64,000 bases of DNA from Chromatiaceae bacterium (GCA_027078745.1 JALWWO010000006.1:62001-126000), one strand, 5' to 3'; positions 1-10,238 are shown, numbered from the stretch's first letter. Made by a program: numbers and translations. The notes: a model not told the origin generated them from the sequence alone.

Positions 1-2011
1 CATGGTCGGAAGCGTGGATCAAGCCCATGGAACCCGCTAGCACCATCATGCCCCGGCTCGTGGTGGCGAGCTGGTGCAGAGCAGCTAGATCCTGTTCCAA
101 CTGATGTTCATCCGGCAGAAATTCATGGATGGGGGGATCCAGCAAGCGGATGGTCACGGGACGGGGCGACATGACTTCGAAGAGTTCCCGGAAATCCTTC
201 CGCTGCAGAGGCAAGAGTTGATCCAGGGCGGCTTGTCGCTGTTCTGGTGTGTCTGCCACGATCATCTCGATGACGATGGGCAACCGGTCCACCTCGTTGA
301 ACATGCGCTCCGTGCGGGCCAGACCGATGCCGACCGCGCCATATTTCAGGGCTCTGCGGGCGTCTGTGGGGGTGTCCGCATTGGCCAAAACCTTGAGTTT
401 AGCGAAGCGATCCGCCCAACTCAGCAGGATATTCAGTTCATTGGTGAAATCCGGCTCCACCTGGGGAATCTCTCCGAGATAGACTTTACCGGTGGTGCCG
501 TCGATGGTGATCACATCTCCTTCCCGGAAGCTGGTCTCCCCCACATAGGCTTCCCGCCGGCTCACATCCACGCTGATGCCTTCCGCACCCGCCACGCAGG
601 GCTTGCCCATGCCTCGGGCTACCACCGCAGCATGGGAGGTCTTGCCCCCCCGAGAGGTGAGGATGCCTTGGGAGGCGAAGAAGCCGTGAATGTCTTCGGG
701 CTTGGTTTCCTCCCGCACCAGGATCACCTTGCGCCCCAGATCCCGACCCAGCTGCTCCGCCCGATCTGCGTCGAAGACGGCGATGCCTGAGGCTGCCCCG
801 GGGGAAGCGGGTAGCCCCTGGGCCACGGGTTCTGCCCGATGGCTGGGATCCAGACGGGGAAAGAGCATCTGTTCCAAAAGCTCCGGCTGGATGCGCAGCA
901 AGGCCCGCTCCTTGGTGATCAGACCTTCCCCCACCATCTCCACGGAGGTGCGCACCATGGCTTGGGCGTTCATCTTGGCGTTCCGGGTCTGGAGGCAATA
1001 CAGGGTGCCCCGCTCGATGGTGAATTCGAAATCCTGCACTTCCTTGTAATGGGCTTCCAGCTTGTTGCGCAGCACCTCCAATTCTTCCGCAATCTTGGGC
1101 ATCTCATTCTTGAGATGGTCGATGGGCTTCGGGGTGCGGATGCCCGCCACCACATCTTCCCCCTGGGCGTTGACCAGGTATTCCCCGAATAACTTGTTCT
1201 CTCCGGTGGCGGGGTTGCGGGTGAAGGCCACGCCGGTAGCGGAATCCTCGCCCCGATTGCCGAAGACCATGGTGACCACATTGACCGCCGTGCCATTGGC
1301 CATGTCCGGCGTGATGTGGAACTGTTTCCGATAATCCACCGCCCGCTTGCCCATCCAGGAGTTGAACACTGCCTTCACAGCGATTTCCAACTGTTCGTAG
1401 GGATCTTCTGGAAAGGGCTTGCCTGTGTATTCTTCCACCACCTGCAGAAAGCGCTCGCTGATCTCCTGCAGATCCTTAGCCGAAAGCCCCACGTCTTCCT
1501 TCACATGGGCCTTTTCCTTCACCGCTTCGAACTGGGCATCGAATCGTTCATCGGGAACGCCCAGGGCCACTTTGCCGAAGAGCTGGATGAACCGGCGGTA
1601 GGCATCATAGCCAAAGCGGGCGTCGCCGGTCTGCTGGATCTCCCCCCGCAGGGTTTCTCTGTTGAGCCCCAGGTTCAAAATGGTATCCATCATGCCTGGC
1701 ATGGATAGGGCGGAACCGGAGCGCACGGAGACCAACAGGGGATTATCCGGATCCCCGAACCCCTTGCCGGTCTTTTCTTCCAGCGCGCGCATCTGGGCGC
1801 GGACCTCTTCCATCAATCCTTCGGGCAGCTGGCGTTCTGGGGAATTCAGATATTCCAAACAAGCTTCTGTGGAGATCACAAAGCCCGGTGGGACGTTCAG
1901 ACCGATCTGGGTCATCTCGCACAGATTCGCCCCTTTTCCACCGAGCAATTTCTTGTTCTTGCCATCCCCTTCTTCAAAGGAAAAGACGTATTGCTTTTTC
2001 TGGTCTGTCAT
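1..2011 (-). CDS. ppdK: Pyruvate phosphate dikinase, partial (C-terminus beyond window start)
   Basis: Interconverts pyruvate, ATP and phosphate with PEP, AMP and pyrophosphate in the cytoplasm. The reading frame is open from the ATG at 2011 to the window edge, giving about 670 of the usual 880-900 residues. The N-terminal ATP-grasp part carries GGKGANL near residue 23 and a VSVRSGS motif. The phospho-histidine domain has GGKTSHAAVVARGMG with the catalytic His at residue 460, close to the known His455 of the family. The start of the PEP/pyruvate barrel follows and is cut. The start is preceded by a GAGGAA-like ribosome site about 10 bases upstream. It is divergent from valS. PPDK in gammaproteobacteria often goes with pyrophosphate-based glycolysis or gluconeogenesis; that role is inferred. 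Family assignment is very secure. Confidence 0.96.
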   Translation of the reverse strand, partial: MTDQKKQYVFSFEEGDGKNKKLLGGKGANLCEMTQIGLNVPPGFVISTEACLEYLNSPERQLPEGLMEEVRAQMRALEEKTGKGFGDPDNPLLVSVRSGSALSMPGMMDTILNLGLNRETLRGEIQQTGDARFGYDAYRRFIQLFGKVALGVPDERFDAQFEAVKEKAHVKEDVGLSAKDLQEISERFLQVVEEYTGKPFPEDPYEQLEIAVKAVFNSWMGKRAVDYRKQFHITPDMANGTAVNVVTMVFGNRGEDSATGVAFTRNPATGENKLFGEYLVNAQGEDVVAGIRTPKPIDHLKNEMPKIAEELEVLRNKLEAHYKEVQDFEFTIERGTLYCLQTRNAKMNAQAMVRTSVEMVGEGLITKERALLRIQPELLEQMLFPRLDPSHRAEPVAQGLPASPGAASGIAVFDADRAEQLGRDLGRKVILVREETKPEDIHGFFASQGILTSRGGKTSHAAVVARGMGKPCVAGAEGISVDVSRREAYVGETSFREGDVITIDGTTGKVYLGEIPQVEPDFTNELNILLSWADRFAKLKVLANADTPTDARRALKYGAVGIGLARTERMFNEVDRLPIVIEMIVADTPEQRQAALDQLLPLQRKDFRELFEVMSPRPVTIRLLDPPIHEFLPDEHQLEQDLAALHQLATTSRGMMVLAGSMGLIHASDH

Positions 2012-2185
2012 CGCGCGAGGTTCCTCGTCTCGGATCAACAAAAAAATAGCTGCTCCTTCTCAAGGGGAGAGGACCAGCGGGTCAAAAGTTAGGACAACAA
2101 CTGATTTCGCCCTTCGGCAGGCGGCTAGTCAGCTTCGCATAGGAAGATGACAAAAGAATGAAACGCAGGCGCCGCAACTTTGGGA

Positions 2186-2216
2186 TTGCCGGCGCAGGGA
2201 GGCACTCGGGTATACT
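2186..2216 (+). promoter_or_regulatory. Possible promoter of valS
   Basis: TTGCCG (2186-2191) and TATACT (2211-2216) resemble -35 and -10 boxes 30 bases before the valS start. The 19-base spacer is longer than ideal, so this is tentative. The rest of the ppdK-valS gap (2012-2246) shows no gene. Confidence 0.3.
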
Positions 2217-2246
2217 TTTTTGTTTAGGGCTACGAGCAACAGGAAA

Positions 2247-5069
2247 ATGTTAGCAAAGCAATACGATCCCCAGGCGATCGAACAGCGCTGGTATGCGCAT
2301 TGGGAACAACAGGGTTATTTCGCACCAGCCGCGGAAGGGAAAAATATTTATTGTATCATGATCCCTCCGCCGAATGTGACCGGCTCCCTGCACATGGGAC
2401 ACGCCTTTCAGGACACCATCATGGATGCCCTGATCCGCTATCACCGCATGGAGGGAGATCGCACCCTTTGGCAGGCGGGCACGGACCATGCGGGCATCGC
2501 CACCCAAATGGTGGTGGAGCGGCTCATCGAACAGGAAGGCAAGACCCGCCACGACTATGGCCGAGAAGCCTTTATCCAACGGGTTTGGGCCTGGAAAGCC
2601 CAGTCCGGCGGCACCATCACCCAACAGCTCCGGCGCATGGGCGCTTCCCTAGATTGGGCTAACGAGCGGTTCACCCTGGATGAGGGGCTTTCCGAAGCGG
2701 TGCGGGAAGTGTTCGTGCGCTTGTTTGAAGAAGGGCTGATCTATCGGGGCAAGCGGCTGGTGAACTGGGACCCGGTGTTGCACACGGCGGTTTCCGATCT
2801 GGAAGTGCTCTCGGAGGAGGAAGCCGGGCACCTGTGGGACATCCGCTATCCCCTCACCAACGGCCAGGGGGCTTTGGTGGTCTCTACCACCCGACCGGAA
2901 ACCCTGCTGGGGGATTGTGCGGTGGCGGTGAACCCAGAAGACACCCGCTATCAACACCTCATCGGCGAATGGGTGGAACTGCCCCTCACCGGCCGGCGCA
3001 TTCCCATCATCGCGGATGCGCACGCCGATCCCGCTTTCGGCACGGGCTGCGTCAAGATTACCCCTGCCCATGATTTCAACGATTATGAAGTCTGGCTGCG
3101 CCATCGGGATGAAAAGCCCATCGCCGAACAGCCTCATGGCGGCCTGATCAATATTTTTACGCCGGACGCAGCCATTCGTGCCAATCAGCCGGAGGAAGGG
3201 GAACTGATTCCTCCGGCCTACATCGGCTTGGATCGCTACGACGCCCGCCGGCGCATCCTGGACGATCTGCAAGCCCAAGGCTTGCTCGCCGGGGTGAAGG
3301 AGCACCGGTTGCAACAGCCCCGAGGGGATCGCTCCGGCGCGGTCATCGAACCCTATCTGACCGATCAATGGTATGTGCGCATCCAGCCCTTGGCGAAACC
3401 CGCCATTCAGGCGGTGGAGGCAGGGCGCATTCGGTTCGTGCCGGACAACTGGAAGAACACTTACTTCGAATGGATGCGCAACATTCAGGACTGGTGCATC
3501 AGCCGCCAGATCTGGTGGGGACATCGCATTCCCGCCTGGTACGACGAACAGGGCAATGTCTATGTGGGACGCTCCGAAGCCGAGGTGCGCGCCCGTCACC
3601 AACTTCCCGAAGATTTCCCTCTACAGCAGGACCCCGACGTGCTGGACACCTGGTTCAGCTCCGCCCTCTGGCCCTTCTCCACCCTGGGTTGGCCCCAGGA
3701 GACCGAGCGCCTGAAAACCTTTTACCCCACTTCCGTGTTGGTAACCGGCTTCGACATCATCTTCTTCTGGGTGGCCCGGATGATCATGATGGGCTTGAAG
3801 TTCATGGGGGATGTCCCCTTCCGAGAGGTTTACATCCACGGGCTGGTGCGAGATGCCCACGGGAACAAGATGTCCAAATCCAAGGGCAATGTGCTGGATC
3901 CCATCGATCTCATCGACGGCATCGACCTGGAATCCCTGATCCGGAAGCGCACCCAGGGACTCATGCAACCCCAGCTCGCGGAAAAGATCGCCCAGCTCAC
4001 CCGCCAGGATTATCCTCGGGGCATTCCCGGGTTCGGCACCGACGCCCTGCGCTTCACCTTCGCCGCCCTGGCCAGCACGGGACGGGATATCAAGTTCGAT
4101 TTGGGCCGCATCGAGGGCTATCGCAACTTCTGCAACAAGCTCTGGAATGCCGCCCGCTATGTGCTGATGAACACAGAGGGCCAGGACTGCGGCCAAGACG
4201 GAGGGGAACTGCAATTATCCACCGCCGACCGCTGGATTCGGGCCCAGCTCCAGCGGACCATCCGCCGGGTGCGGGAATCCCTGGAAGCCTATCGCTTCGA
4301 TCAAGCGGCCAACGCCCTCCACGCCTTCACCTGGGATCAGTTCTGCGATTGGTATCTGGAATTCTCCAAACCCGTGCTCAACGGGGCTGACTCGGCGGCA
4401 GCTGCGCTGCGGGGCACCCGCCATACCTTGGTGCACACTTTGGAAACCCTGTTGCGTCTGCTCCATCCCATCATGCCCTTCATCACGGAAGAGATCTGGC
4501 AGAAGCTGAAGCCTCTGGCAGGCATCTCGGGGGAAACTATCTTGCTCGCCCCCTACCCGAAACCAGAAAGTGCCCTGCTGGATCCCGAGGCGGAAGCGGA
4601 AATGCACTGGGTACAGCAGTTCATTCTGGGGGTGCGGCGCATCAAGGGGGAGATGAACATTCCCCCAAGCCGCAAGCTACCGGTGCTCTTAGAGAACGCC
4701 AGTCCCGAGGATCGGGAACGGGTGATCCGCCATCGCCCCTATCTGGACTTCCTAGCGAAGACGGCCTCTATTCGGGTGCTCACCCCCGAGGAGCAGGCAC
4801 CGGAAGCCGCTGTCGCTTTAGTGGGTCAGATGAAACTGCTCATTCCCCTTGCCGGACTCATCGATCGAGCGGCGGAGCGCAAGCGCTTGCAAAAGCAGAT
4901 CGACCGCTTGCAAGCGGATCTAAAGCGCATCGAAAGCAAGCTGGCTAACCCGAATTTCCTGAACAAGGCCCCTGCCGATGTAGTGCAGAAGGAACGGGAT
5001 CGTTTGGCAGAACAGCAGGCTGCTTTGAAGAAACTAGAAGAACAGCGAAAGCGCATCCAATCGCTTTAG
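2247..5069 (+). CDS. valS: Valyl-tRNA synthetase
   Basis: Class I aminoacyl-tRNA synthetase that charges tRNA-Val and edits mischarged threonine. The 940-residue length is normal. The HIGH-type motif is HMGH at residues 49-52, after [14 protein letters not shown] is at residues 541-545. Between them lies the CP1 editing domain with [10 protein letters not shown]. The C-terminus after the anticodon-binding domain is the charged coiled coil typical of ValS (about residues 865-940). The ATG at 2247 gives [13 protein letters not shown], matching the family N-terminus; an upstream in-frame TTG at 2220 would add nine unrelated residues. It stands alone, 44 bases before the next gene's likely start. 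Confidence 0.98.
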   Translation: MLAKQYDPQAIEQRWYAHWEQQGYFAPAAEGKNIYCIMIPPPNVTGSLHMGHAFQDTIMDALIRYHRMEGDRTLWQAGTDHAGIATQMVVERLIEQEGKTRHDYGREAFIQRVWAWKAQSGGTITQQLRRMGASLDWANERFTLDEGLSEAVREVFVRLFEEGLIYRGKRLVNWDPVLHTAVSDLEVLSEEEAGHLWDIRYPLTNGQGALVVSTTRPETLLGDCAVAVNPEDTRYQHLIGEWVELPLTGRRIPIIADAHADPAFGTGCVKITPAHDFNDYEVWLRHRDEKPIAEQPHGGLINIFTPDAAIRANQPEEGELIPPAYIGLDRYDARRRILDDLQAQGLLAGVKEHRLQQPRGDRSGAVIEPYLTDQWYVRIQPLAKPAIQAVEAGRIRFVPDNWKNTYFEWMRNIQDWCISRQIWWGHRIPAWYDEQGNVYVGRSEAEVRARHQLPEDFPLQQDPDVLDTWFSSALWPFSTLGWPQETERLKTFYPTSVLVTGFDIIFFWVARMIMMGLKFMGDVPFREVYIHGLVRDAHGNKMSKSKGNVLDPIDLIDGIDLESLIRKRTQGLMQPQLAEKIAQLTRQDYPRGIPGFGTDALRFTFAALASTGRDIKFDLGRIEGYRNFCNKLWNAARYVLMNTEGQDCGQDGGELQLSTADRWIRAQLQRTIRRVRESLEAYRFDQAANALHAFTWDQFCDWYLEFSKPVLNGADSAAAALRGTRHTLVHTLETLLRLLHPIMPFITEEIWQKLKPLAGISGETILLAPYPKPESALLDPEAEAEMHWVQQFILGVRRIKGEMNIPPSRKLPVLLENASPEDRERVIRHRPYLDFLAKTASIRVLTPEEQAPEAAVALVGQMKLLIPLAGLIDRAAERKRLQKQIDRLQADLKRIESKLANPNFLNKAPADVVQKERDRLAEQQAALKKLEEQRKRIQSL

Positions 5070-5113
5070 CGCATCCTATAATGCAAGAAACTTCAGCATC
5101 GGGAGGGGGTGCC

Positions 5114-6211
5114 GTGGATTTCCAAGAAGCAATCATGACGTTGGTAACGCGGGCGAAGAAACAGGCATCGCGGATCCAGACGGAAGAAGCGACCAAACAA
5201 GCTTTTGTGCTTCCCTTTATCCAGGCGTTGGGCTATGACATCTATGACCCCGAGGAAGTGATTCCAGAATTCACTGCAGATGTGGGGGTGAAAAAGGGGG
5301 AAAAGATCGATTACGCCATCCTGCAAGGGGGCAAGCCCATCCTGCTCATCGAATGCAAATGGAATGGCAAGGCGTTGGATGAGCAGCACCGATCCCAACT
5401 CTACCGCTATTTCTCTGTCACAGAAGCCCGCATCGCCATCCTGACCAACGGACTAGTCTATCAGTTCTATGCGGATCTGGAGAAGCCCAACACTCTGGAC
5501 GAAAAGCCCTTCTTGGAATTCGATCTCTTGGATCCAGAAGAAGAGTTGATTCCGGAGCTGAAGAAGCTGAGCAAGCCCAACTTCGATCTGGGTCAGATCA
5601 TCTCCACTGCGTCGGAACTCAAGTACACCAAGGCGATCCGAGAGATCCTTTCTCAGGAACTCCATGCACCCTCCGATGAACTCACCCGCTTCTTCGCTGC
5701 CAAGATCTACTCAGGACGCATCACCCACAATGTGTTGGAGCGCTTTCGGGAGATCACAAAGCGTTCCCTCAACGATTTCATCAACGGGGAGATCAACGCG
5801 CGGCTGAAATCCATCATGTCCCAGACTCAGGAGACAAAAGCTGCGCCAGAGAGCCCGGGGGCATTGGATATTTCTGCACATTGTTCTAAAAAGCAGCGCC
5901 AGAGTGAACAGATCAACACCACACAAGAGGAAAAGGAGGGTTTTCTGTTCGTCCTGAACCTCCTGCGGGAACGGGTGGATCCCCAGCGAATTTTCTGGCG
6001 CGATGTGGAAAGCTATTTCAATATCCTGTTGGATGACAATATCCGGAAACCCCTCTGTCGGCTCTATTTCAACAGCGCCCAGAAATACATCGGGCTGTTC
6101 GATCCTGCGGAAAAGCGATGGGAAAAACAGCCCATCCAATCGATTCCAGATATTCAGGGCTTTGCGGACCGGCTCTATGCCACCTTGGCAAGCTATGAGC
6201 GCCCCGCTTGA
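5114..6211 (+). CDS. Solitary type I restriction R-subunit N-terminal (HSDR_N) domain protein
   Basis: A 365-residue protein whose first 140 residues match the N-terminal nuclease domain of HsdR-type subunits. The PD-(D/E)xK signature is visible as D66, then E80-C-K82 (LLIECKW). The helicase motor is absent, and no hsdM or hsdS is nearby, so this is not a working type I system. The C-terminal half, about residues 120-365, is a helical region of unknown role. I chose the GTG at 5114, not the ATG at 5081, because GGGAGG lies 7 bases before it and MDFQEAI matches how such orphan proteins start. Orphans of this family are widespread and poorly understood. Nuclease activity is inferred from the motif only. 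Confidence 0.85.
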   Translation: MDFQEAIMTLVTRAKKQASRIQTEEATKQAFVLPFIQALGYDIYDPEEVIPEFTADVGVKKGEKIDYAILQGGKPILLIECKWNGKALDEQHRSQLYRYFSVTEARIAILTNGLVYQFYADLEKPNTLDEKPFLEFDLLDPEEELIPELKKLSKPNFDLGQIISTASELKYTKAIREILSQELHAPSDELTRFFAAKIYSGRITHNVLERFREITKRSLNDFINGEINARLKSIMSQTQETKAAPESPGALDISAHCSKKQRQSEQINTTQEEKEGFLFVLNLLRERVDPQRIFWRDVESYFNILLDDNIRKPLCRLYFNSAQKYIGLFDPAEKRWEKQPIQSIPDIQGFADRLYATLASYERPA

Positions 6212-6236
6212 ACGGGCCGGCCTCACCGCTTTCGCC

Positions 6237-6596
6237 ATGTCAGGACTTAGCTATCAGTTCACCACTCTGTTCTTGGGGCTCTTCCTGGGCACAGCGATTC
6301 TGTGGTTGGTGCGGCGGGATCATCTCCACGGGCCCTATGCCTTCTGGTGGGTGGGCGTTGCCCTGACCGTGATTTTGCTCGGCAGCTGGCCCCAGGGCTT
6401 CGACCGAGTGGCCACTTGGCTCGGGGTCAGCTATCCGCCCATTCTCGCCGTGGTGCTGGGCTTCGGGTTTCTGCTGGTGAAGATGCTGACCCTGGATCTA
6501 GAGCGTTCCCGTCAGGAGCGCAAGATCCGCCGCCTGGCCCAGCGCATCGCCCTGCTAGAAGGCAAGTGTTGCGACGAGCTGCCAAAAGAGGATTGA
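6237..6596 (+). CDS. DUF2304 family membrane protein
   Basis: A 119-residue protein with three hydrophobic segments (about residues 5-22, 35-52 and 63-83) followed by a charged coiled-coil-like tail (ERSRQERKIRRLAQRIALLE). This is the layout of DUF2304 proteins, small membrane proteins usually encoded beside glycosyltransferases in polysaccharide loci. The glycosyltransferase gene begins four bases after its stop, so they are surely co-transcribed. An in-frame ATG at 6195 would overlap the upstream gene. The ATG at 6237 gives the family-like start MSGLSYQFTT, though no clear ribosome site is visible. Exact function unknown. Confidence 0.85.
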   Translation: MSGLSYQFTTLFLGLFLGTAILWLVRRDHLHGPYAFWWVGVALTVILLGSWPQGFDRVATWLGVSYPPILAVVLGFGFLLVKMLTLDLERSRQERKIRRLAQRIALLEGKCCDELPKED

Positions 6597-6600
6597 AGCC

Positions 6601-7749
6601 GTGCGGGTGCTGCACCTGGGCAAATATTACCCACCGGTGCCCGGCGGTATGGAATATTTCCTGCGGGATCTGCTCCACGCCCTAACAGCCCGGGGAATCG
6701 AAGTAGCCGCCCTCGTTCACAGCTCGCACCGGGCGACGGCACCGCACAATCCGATTCCCCTCTATCAAGCCCCCGTGCTGGGAAAACTGCTCTACACCCC
6801 CTTGAGTCCCAGCTTCCCCCGCTGGTTGCACCGGGCTATCCGCAACTTTCGGCCCCAACTCCTGCACCTGCATCTTCCGAACCCTTCTGCCTTCGCCGCC
6901 CTATTCTCTCCTCTCGCGCGGGCATTGCCCTGGGTGGTGCATTGGCATTCGGATGTGGTGCCCTCTGGGATCGATCGTCGCCTTGCCCTCGCCTATCGGT
7001 TCTACAAACCTTTGGAAGAACGGGTGCTGGCGCGCAGTCGGCGGATCATCGCCAGCTCGCCGGATTATCTCGATGCCAGCGCCCCCCTGCAGCCCTGGCG
7101 CAATCGGTGCCGAATGATTCCCCTGGGCCTGGATCCCCAACGATTACCCGAGCCCAGCTCAGCGGATCGAAACTGGGCGGAAGGGCTTTGGGGGAGAGGG
7201 CATCTGCGGGTGTTGAGCATCGGCCGGCTCACCTATTACAAGGGGCATGCTGTGCTGCTGGAAGCGGCAGCCCAGCTGGCGGGGGTACGGGTGGTTCTTG
7301 CTGGTGGGGGAGAACAGCGGCGGAAGCTCGCTCGGCAAGTGCAACGGCTGGGACTCGGTCGGCGGGTACAACTCTGCGGCACAGTTTCCGAATCCCAACG
7401 ATCCGCCTTGCTCTCCAGCTGCCAAGTGCTCTGCTTGCCCTCGCTGGAACGCACAGAGGCCTTCGGATTGGTGCTCTTGGAAGCCATGGCCTTCGGTAAA
7501 CCCGTGGTCGCCAGCCAGATTTCTGGTTCCGGGGTCGGCTGGGTTGTGCGTCAGGGGGGACACGGGCTTTTGGTGCCCCCGAATCAACCAAACGACCTTG
7601 CCCAAGCCATCGCTATGCTGCGGGATCAACCAGCGCTGCGCCAAAAGCTAGGCGCGCAGGGGGCCCGCGCTTTGCAGCAGGTGTTTCAGATCAGATCCAC
7701 AGCCAAACAGGTGAAGACCCTCTACCAGGAGATCCTGCATGGGGCGTAG
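6601..7749 (+). CDS. GT4 family glycosyltransferase
   Basis: A 382-residue GT-B fold glycosyltransferase, probably adding a sugar to a lipid-linked polysaccharide precursor at the inner membrane. The N-terminus has the KYYPPVPGGMEYFLRDL pattern of the GT4 acceptor domain. The C-terminal donor domain has IGRLTYYKGHAVLLEA, and the E-x7-E motif with Glu286 and Glu294 in ERTEAFGLVLLEAMAFGKPVV. The start codon is GTG at 6601, four bases after the DUF2304 gene. The 3' end overlaps the next gene by 11 bases. Sugar specificity cannot be read from sequence. Confidence 0.93.
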   Translation: MRVLHLGKYYPPVPGGMEYFLRDLLHALTARGIEVAALVHSSHRATAPHNPIPLYQAPVLGKLLYTPLSPSFPRWLHRAIRNFRPQLLHLHLPNPSAFAALFSPLARALPWVVHWHSDVVPSGIDRRLALAYRFYKPLEERVLARSRRIIASSPDYLDASAPLQPWRNRCRMIPLGLDPQRLPEPSSADRNWAEGLWGRGHLRVLSIGRLTYYKGHAVLLEAAAQLAGVRVVLAGGGEQRRKLARQVQRLGLGRRVQLCGTVSESQRSALLSSCQVLCLPSLERTEAFGLVLLEAMAFGKPVVASQISGSGVGWVVRQGGHGLLVPPNQPNDLAQAIAMLRDQPALRQKLGAQGARALQQVFQIRSTAKQVKTLYQEILHGA

Positions 7750-8884
7750 CGGGCGGTCCCTGATGCTAGCCGCTTGTCTCGGGCTGCTGAGCTTCTTGGG
7801 CTTGCTCGGCGGGGTTAGCTATCGGGCGGTGCCCCAGCCTCTCCTGCTGGACAAGGATCAGTTCCAGCTCTTTCAAGGGCTAGGCAGGAAGGTAGCGGAA
7901 GGCTGGTACATCAGCCAGCCTGGACAAAGCGGTTTTGCGGCTATGCTCTCCCAACCGCTGGGATTTCCGGCGGAAAATTATGGGGAAATCCGCTGGCAAC
8001 TTCAGGGTGTTTCACCGGAACAGCCCTTGCGTCTGATCTGGCTCTCTACCCAAGACCGCGATCATCTTCAATTTCTCTCCCCGACGCGCGCGCAAAGACA
8101 ACAGGCTCGGGTAACGATGGATCACGCTCATTGGCAGGGACAGGTCCTGTGGATCGGTCTAGAAATCCCAGGTCCCTTGCAGGCACCGGTTCTGTTTCAG
8201 GGCATGCAGATCTTCCCTCGGGAAACTACCGCCTTCGAACGTTGGCAACAGTTCTTCCAGGCTTGGCAAGAACGAACGCCTTGGAGCACTAGTTCCATCA
8301 ATTTCTACCGAAAAAGCTATGCGCAACCGCTCCGAGCGCCTTTGGTGCAAATCGCCCTCTGGTGTGGCTTGAGCTTGGTTTGGTTTGCGATCCTCACTCG
8401 ACCCTACGACTTCAAAAGGCTGGGCACGGCACTGGGCATCTTCACCTTGATCGGTTGGTTTGCCCTAGATCTTCGCTGGCAATATCAGCTCGGAACGCGC
8501 TTATTGACTGCCTATAAGAATTTTGGCCCGCTGCCGGTTTCCGAACGATGGCGCGCTTTGCCGGAAGCGGATCTGGTCCCCTTCTGGAATCGGATCCGCG
8601 CTGCATTGCCAGCAGCACCGGTGCGCCTGCTCATTCTCAGCGATCATCCCCAAAGCTATCTCGCCCAACGCCTTCGCTATCATCTACTACCTCATAACGC
8701 CTATGTCATGGCGCAACCGCCGGAATCCAGCAGACCGGGGGACTATCTCTTGATCCTAGACGCGGAAAAGATTCGCTACGATCCCAGGCATCGCCGGCTT
8801 CGAACGGGGCGACGGCAGATCCCTGTAAAGCGTCTCTTGGAGATTCCAGGCGTCGCCCGCCTTTACCAGGTGCGGAAAGCATGA
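7739..8884 (+). CDS. Conserved membrane protein of the polysaccharide cluster, function unknown
   Basis: A 381-residue protein I do not recognise. It begins with a membrane anchor (about residues 8-28), followed by an extracytoplasmic-looking, aromatic-rich region of about 170 residues. Two further hydrophobic segments sit near residues 200-240. The C-terminal domain contains LLILSDHPQSYLAQRLRYHLLPHN and could be a small alpha/beta fold. The start overlaps the upstream glycosyltransferase by 11 bases and the stop overlaps the next start as ATGA, so its product is probably translated in step with both. A role in glycan assembly is inferred only from position. Confidence 0.8.
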   Translation: MGRSGRSLMLAACLGLLSFLGLLGGVSYRAVPQPLLLDKDQFQLFQGLGRKVAEGWYISQPGQSGFAAMLSQPLGFPAENYGEIRWQLQGVSPEQPLRLIWLSTQDRDHLQFLSPTRAQRQQARVTMDHAHWQGQVLWIGLEIPGPLQAPVLFQGMQIFPRETTAFERWQQFFQAWQERTPWSTSSINFYRKSYAQPLRAPLVQIALWCGLSLVWFAILTRPYDFKRLGTALGIFTLIGWFALDLRWQYQLGTRLLTAYKNFGPLPVSERWRALPEADLVPFWNRIRAALPAAPVRLLILSDHPQSYLAQRLRYHLLPHNAYVMAQPPESSRPGDYLLILDAEKIRYDPRHRRLRTGRRQIPVKRLLEIPGVARLYQVRKA

Positions 8885-10236
8885 TCCTGCTGGCCCTGAG
8901 TTTGCCCCTGCTCAGCGGCGTGCTGTGGATGCGCCTGCTCTATCCGGAGCCCCTACCAGGGCGTTGGCCCCTGATCCTGGGCTTTGGCTATGTGCTGGGT
9001 ATGTTGGCGGTGCCCTGGCTGTTGCGCCTGCAATCCCTGCTGGGATTCGGGTTGTCCCCTGAGCCGAGCTTGTTTCTGCTCGCCCTGTCCCTCTTGCCCC
9101 CAATCTGGATCAAGCGCCGTCGCGCGCCAGGGCCACCCGTGGTTCCATCCGCCCCCAAACTTGCCTGGCAACGCTGGCTTTATTTCTTGCTAGGAGCTTG
9201 GTTGGTGGTTCGCTTTGCGAATCTGGCCCTGGAGGTCTGGTGGCGGCCCCTGTTCCCCTGGGATGCTTGGACGACCTGGGGAGTGCGGGCCAAGGTCTGG
9301 ACCCAATTGGAAACCCTGGTGCCCTTTGTGGACCCGCAGTCTTGGCTGCGGGATGCGCCGGAAGGTGCCTATGCTTTGGCAGCTTGGCAATATCCGCTAG
9401 CTCCTTCCCTGATCGCCGCCTGGCTGCCCCTAGCGGCTGGTGCTTGGAACGAAACCTGGGCCAATCTGCCTTGGTTGGGCTGCGGTCTTGCCCTGGCGTT
9501 GGGCTATTATGGTCAGGCGCGTCTGTGGGGGATCGATGCTTGGATTGCTCTCATTTTCACGGGATTGCTCCTTTCCTTGCCCATGCTGGATACCCATATC
9601 GCCCTGGCGGGCTATGCGGATCTCTGGATGGCGACTGCTCTGGGCTTAGGCTTCAGTGCCTTTCTACATTGGATTCGAGATCGGGAAATCCGCCAAGGTG
9701 TGCTTGCGCTCCTGCTGATCCTCGGCTGTCTGAGCCTCAAACGGGAAGGATTACTCTGGGCCTTGCTCTTTCTGCCCGCCTATTGGGCAACCCGTCCGCG
9801 AGGTTATCCCCTGGTACTCGGCCTGATGATACTGGGCTTGTTGAGCTGGATCGGCCTCTATTTCTTCGGGGAAATCCGGGTGCAACTCCCCTATCTGGGT
9901 TCATTTTCCTTTGGTTTGCAGGGGGAATGGGCGGCGGTGCTGCAAGCCTTTTTCGTCGTGGATCACTGGCATCTCCTGGCCTATGGTATTCCTGTGCTGG
10001 TCTTGCTCGGCCTGCGCCCCGAAAACCCAGTGCAGCGGGCAACTTGGGTCTGGGGCATCAGCGCCCTGTTTGTGCTCTATGTGCTCTTCTTTTGGACCCA
10101 GGCGAGCCAATGGGCCGCACATCCCACGAGCCTGAACCGGTTGTTCCTGCAGCTCGCACCTACCCTATTGTTTTGGGGGATGATCGTTTTGTCGGGGATG
10201 TTGCGTTGGGATCAAGGAAGAGCCAAGGGGGTATAG
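8881..10236 (+). CDS. Polytopic membrane protein, possible GT-C type glycosyltransferase
   Basis: A 451-residue protein with about 11-12 predicted membrane segments spread over its whole length. After the third segment a loop carries WWRPLFPWDAWTTWGVRAKVW, whose acidic/aromatic character resembles the first periplasmic loop of GT-C enzymes that use polyprenyl-phosphate sugars. No database-level match is claimed. An O-antigen flippase or polymerase is a weaker alternative. It is coupled to the preceding gene by an ATGA overlap and is followed two bases later by the damaged GT2 gene. It therefore sits in the middle of a polysaccharide operon. Confidence 0.8.
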   Translation: MILLALSLPLLSGVLWMRLLYPEPLPGRWPLILGFGYVLGMLAVPWLLRLQSLLGFGLSPEPSLFLLALSLLPPIWIKRRRAPGPPVVPSAPKLAWQRWLYFLLGAWLVVRFANLALEVWWRPLFPWDAWTTWGVRAKVWTQLETLVPFVDPQSWLRDAPEGAYALAAWQYPLAPSLIAAWLPLAAGAWNETWANLPWLGCGLALALGYYGQARLWGIDAWIALIFTGLLLSLPMLDTHIALAGYADLWMATALGLGFSAFLHWIRDREIRQGVLALLLILGCLSLKREGLLWALLFLPAYWATRPRGYPLVLGLMILGLLSWIGLYFFGEIRVQLPYLGSFSFGLQGEWAAVLQAFFVVDHWHLLAYGIPVLVLLGLRPENPVQRATWVWGISALFVLYVLFFWTQASQWAAHPTSLNRLFLQLAPTLLFWGMIVLSGMLRWDQGRAKGV

Positions 10237-10238
10237 AA

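Noticed and set aside
104-790. 228-codon plus-strand frame
   Set aside because: It lies antisense to ppdK, whose minus-strand translation shows clear catalytic motifs.
2649-3602. 317-codon minus-strand frame
   Set aside because: Antisense to valS, with no recognisable domain and a composition typical of shadow frames.
5081-5113. ATG at 5081 as start of the HSDR_N protein
   Set aside because: The ribosome site and family N-terminus favour the GTG at 5114; the extra 11 residues look like leader sequence.
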